From a virus, in the IMG/VR virus record IMGVR_UViG_3300021142_001585, positions 1 through 30,994 of that record: a DNA stretch of 30,994 nucleotides; one strand, written 5' to 3'. The notes beneath the pieces are model-generated. The model saw nothing but the letters and a program-made list of their open reading frames with translations, searched no databases and was not told the origin of the DNA. Below, piece by piece: positions 30,002-30,994 of this stretch (position 1 is the first letter of the stretch; the number at the start of each line of letters is the position of its first letter). The translations under genes were made by a program, and so were the position numbers.

Positions 30002-30781
30002 TTACATCATTCCAGCTAAAGGATTTACTTCGTCTTTCTCGTTGTCTCCTTTTTTCTCAAACAAAACGCTTTCAGTCGTTAAAATAGTACCAGCGACAGA
30101 GGCCGCGTTTTTAAGCGCAGTAATTACCACTTTCGCAGGATCTATAATGCCGGCTTCGATTGCGTTGACCATTTCGTAATTTTTAGCATCATATACTTCA
30201 CCGTCTTTGGGAATAAAATCGTACCAATTCTCTACTCCAGCATTATTTAAAATTTTCTTAAATGGAGCTTGAATAGCATTTTTAATAATAGATTGACCAA
30301 TTGTAAGAATCTGCAATTTTTTATCTTGCGAGTTACTTAAAGAAGCTTGAAATAAAGCAGATCCACCTCCAGATACAATACCGTCAGCCAATGCAGCTTT
30401 AGTTGCGTATAAAGCATCTTCTACTCTATCTTTCTTTTCTCTAATTTCAATATCAGAATTACCTCCTACGTTGATGATTGCAACACCACCTACTAATTTA
30501 CCCAATCTTTCTTGTAGTTTTTCTTTCTCGTAGAAAGAAGTTGCTTTTTCGATTTGTTCTTTGATTTCCTCTGCTCTTGCTTCAATTTTTGCTTCATCGC
30601 CTTTGCCATCCACAATTGTAGTTTCTTCTTTTGACACAGTGGCTAAACGAGCTGTACCAAGAAATTCTCCTAACTGTTGAGCTGTCAACTTATCCAATTT
30701 ATGGCCTTTGTCTTTAGATATAACTTGACCTCCGGTTAAAATAGCGATGTCTTCTAAAATTAGAGTTTTTCTTTCTCCAAA
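30002..30781 (-). pseudogene. groEL: GroEL chaperonin, C-terminal half only (5' part missing)
   Basis: Homology to GroEL runs from 'FGERKTLILEDIAILTGG' to the C-terminus 'NPLAGMM', about 259 residues: the return from apical to intermediate domain and the equatorial domain ('DYEKEKLQER'-type 'FYEKEKLQERLGKLVGGVA', 'SGGGSALFQ', 'AASVAGTILTTESVLF'). It corresponds to the E. coli protein from about residue 280. The typical GGM repeats at the end are absent. Upstream of 30781 the frame continues into unrelated sequence ('MPARSSKIENSPIRIF'), so the first half is lost or misjoined. A functional protein is unlikely as written. The phage neighbours suggest a phage-borne groEL; a misassembly is equally possible. 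Confidence 0.82.
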
Positions 30782-30812
30782 ATCACGTTTTTTGGATATG
30801 AACAGATATGCA
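30766..30812. repeat. Direct repeat copy A at the groEL break
   Basis: This 47-bp segment beginning TTTTTCTTTCTCCAAAATCA matches 30913-30958 with few differences and then ends in AACAGATATGCA. Its left part is groEL coding sequence (FGERK region), so the second copy is a fragment of the same gene next to unrelated DNA. Confidence 0.75.
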
Positions 30813-30912
30813 AAGATACGGATAGGGGAATTTTCGATTTTTGAGGAGCGAGCAGGCACGCCTTTTCTGAAAACAGGTTTACAACAAGAATTTTTTTCCT
30901 CGAAAAATTAGC

Positions 30913-30958
30913 TTTTTCTTTCTCCAAAATCAAGGTTTTGGAAATGAACAGATATGCA
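30913..30958. repeat. Direct repeat copy B
   Basis: 46 bp matching 30766-30812, 147 bp away, again starting TTTTTCTTTCTCCAAAATCA and ending in AACAGATATGCA, where it runs into the 10-bp tandem repeat. Confidence 0.75.
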
Positions 30959-30980
30959 CAGATATGCACAGATATGCACA
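30951..30980. repeat. 10-bp tandem repeat (GATATGCACA x3, with a decayed fourth)
   Basis: Three exact units of GATATGCACA, then GATTTAAGCA. Not a CRISPR: units are 10 bp with no spacers. Confidence 0.85.
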
Positions 30981-30994
30981 GATTTAAGCACATA

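Larger units (their letters stand above)
30782..30994. other. Non-groEL sequence at the window end
   Basis: About 210 nt without a credible gene: repeat copies, short frames such as one starting MCLNLCISVHICAYLFISKT, and a 10-bp tandem repeat. It does not look like the adjacent phage sequence, and the frames translate repeat DNA. It may be a contig-end artefact or a host-type intergenic region. Confidence 0.5.

Noticed and set aside
30002-30859. groEL start at the ATG at 30859
   Set aside because: The first 26 residues of that frame are translated repeat and junk DNA; groEL homology begins only at about 30781.
30951-30980. CRISPR array
   Set aside because: Units are 10 bp, contiguous and without spacers; no cas genes. 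The Cas4-like nuclease at 14944 is of the general phage PD-(D/E)XK type.

Overview
The window reads as part of the genome of a large tailed bacteriophage, probably infecting a member of the Bacteroidota. It is AT-rich. Essentially every gene lies on the minus strand, packed with 1-11 nt overlaps. The gene content is that of a T4-like phage: a dCMP hydroxymethylase of the T4 gp42 type, dCMP deaminase, a MazG-like protein, a ClpP-like protease, a virion structural protein, lysis genes, one tRNA and four free-standing homing endonucleases. Start codons lack clear Shine-Dalgarno sequences and sit in A/T-rich leaders, as expected for Bacteroidota expression.

Layout in plus-strand coordinates, with transcription running from high to low. 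(i) 30002-30994: a 5'-truncated groEL whose upstream part is replaced by direct and tandem repeats at the window end. (ii) 23367-29901: two HNH homing endonucleases, a fold-type-II PLP protein, a ClpP-like protease, a nucleotide-metabolism block (MazG-like, dCMP deaminase, dCMP hydroxymethylase) and small phage proteins. (iii) 18905-22787: a lysis and envelope region with glucosaminidase, holin candidate, two spanin-like proteins, a secreted NUC1 nuclease, thioredoxin, LpxH-like phosphoesterase and a GT2 enzyme. (iv) 16429-18830: tRNA-Glu, small ORFs and a structural protein with its own terminator. (v) 14654-16306: zinc-ribbon protein, Fe-S PD-(D/E)XK nuclease and a ribbon-helix-helix regulator. 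(vi) 1-14637: a sugar island with four or more GT2, two GT4, two GT11-like fucosyltransferases, GT17, DUF5672 and DUF3431 proteins, an RfbH-like dehydratase, an SDR and a frameshifted methyltransferase.

The genes suggest a phage that makes hydroxymethyl-dCMP and carries an unusually large glycan-building capacity, including part of a 3,6-dideoxyhexose route. The glycan acceptor (modified DNA, virion protein or host surface) cannot be read from the sequence.

The most striking non-coding signal is a pair of structured RNA elements (970-1068 and 29890-29990). Each lies directly upstream of a homing endonuclease gene. Each has two hairpins whose 7-nt loops are perfectly complementary to each other, and the loop sequences differ between copies while staying complementary, which is covariation supporting a kissing-loop. 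Each ends in a U-run before the endonuclease ATG. I read them as an RNA-plus-endonuclease mobile cassette. A second signal is the nonamer TATAAATAT (plus strand), whose seven exact copies all lie in short upstream gaps or at start codons.
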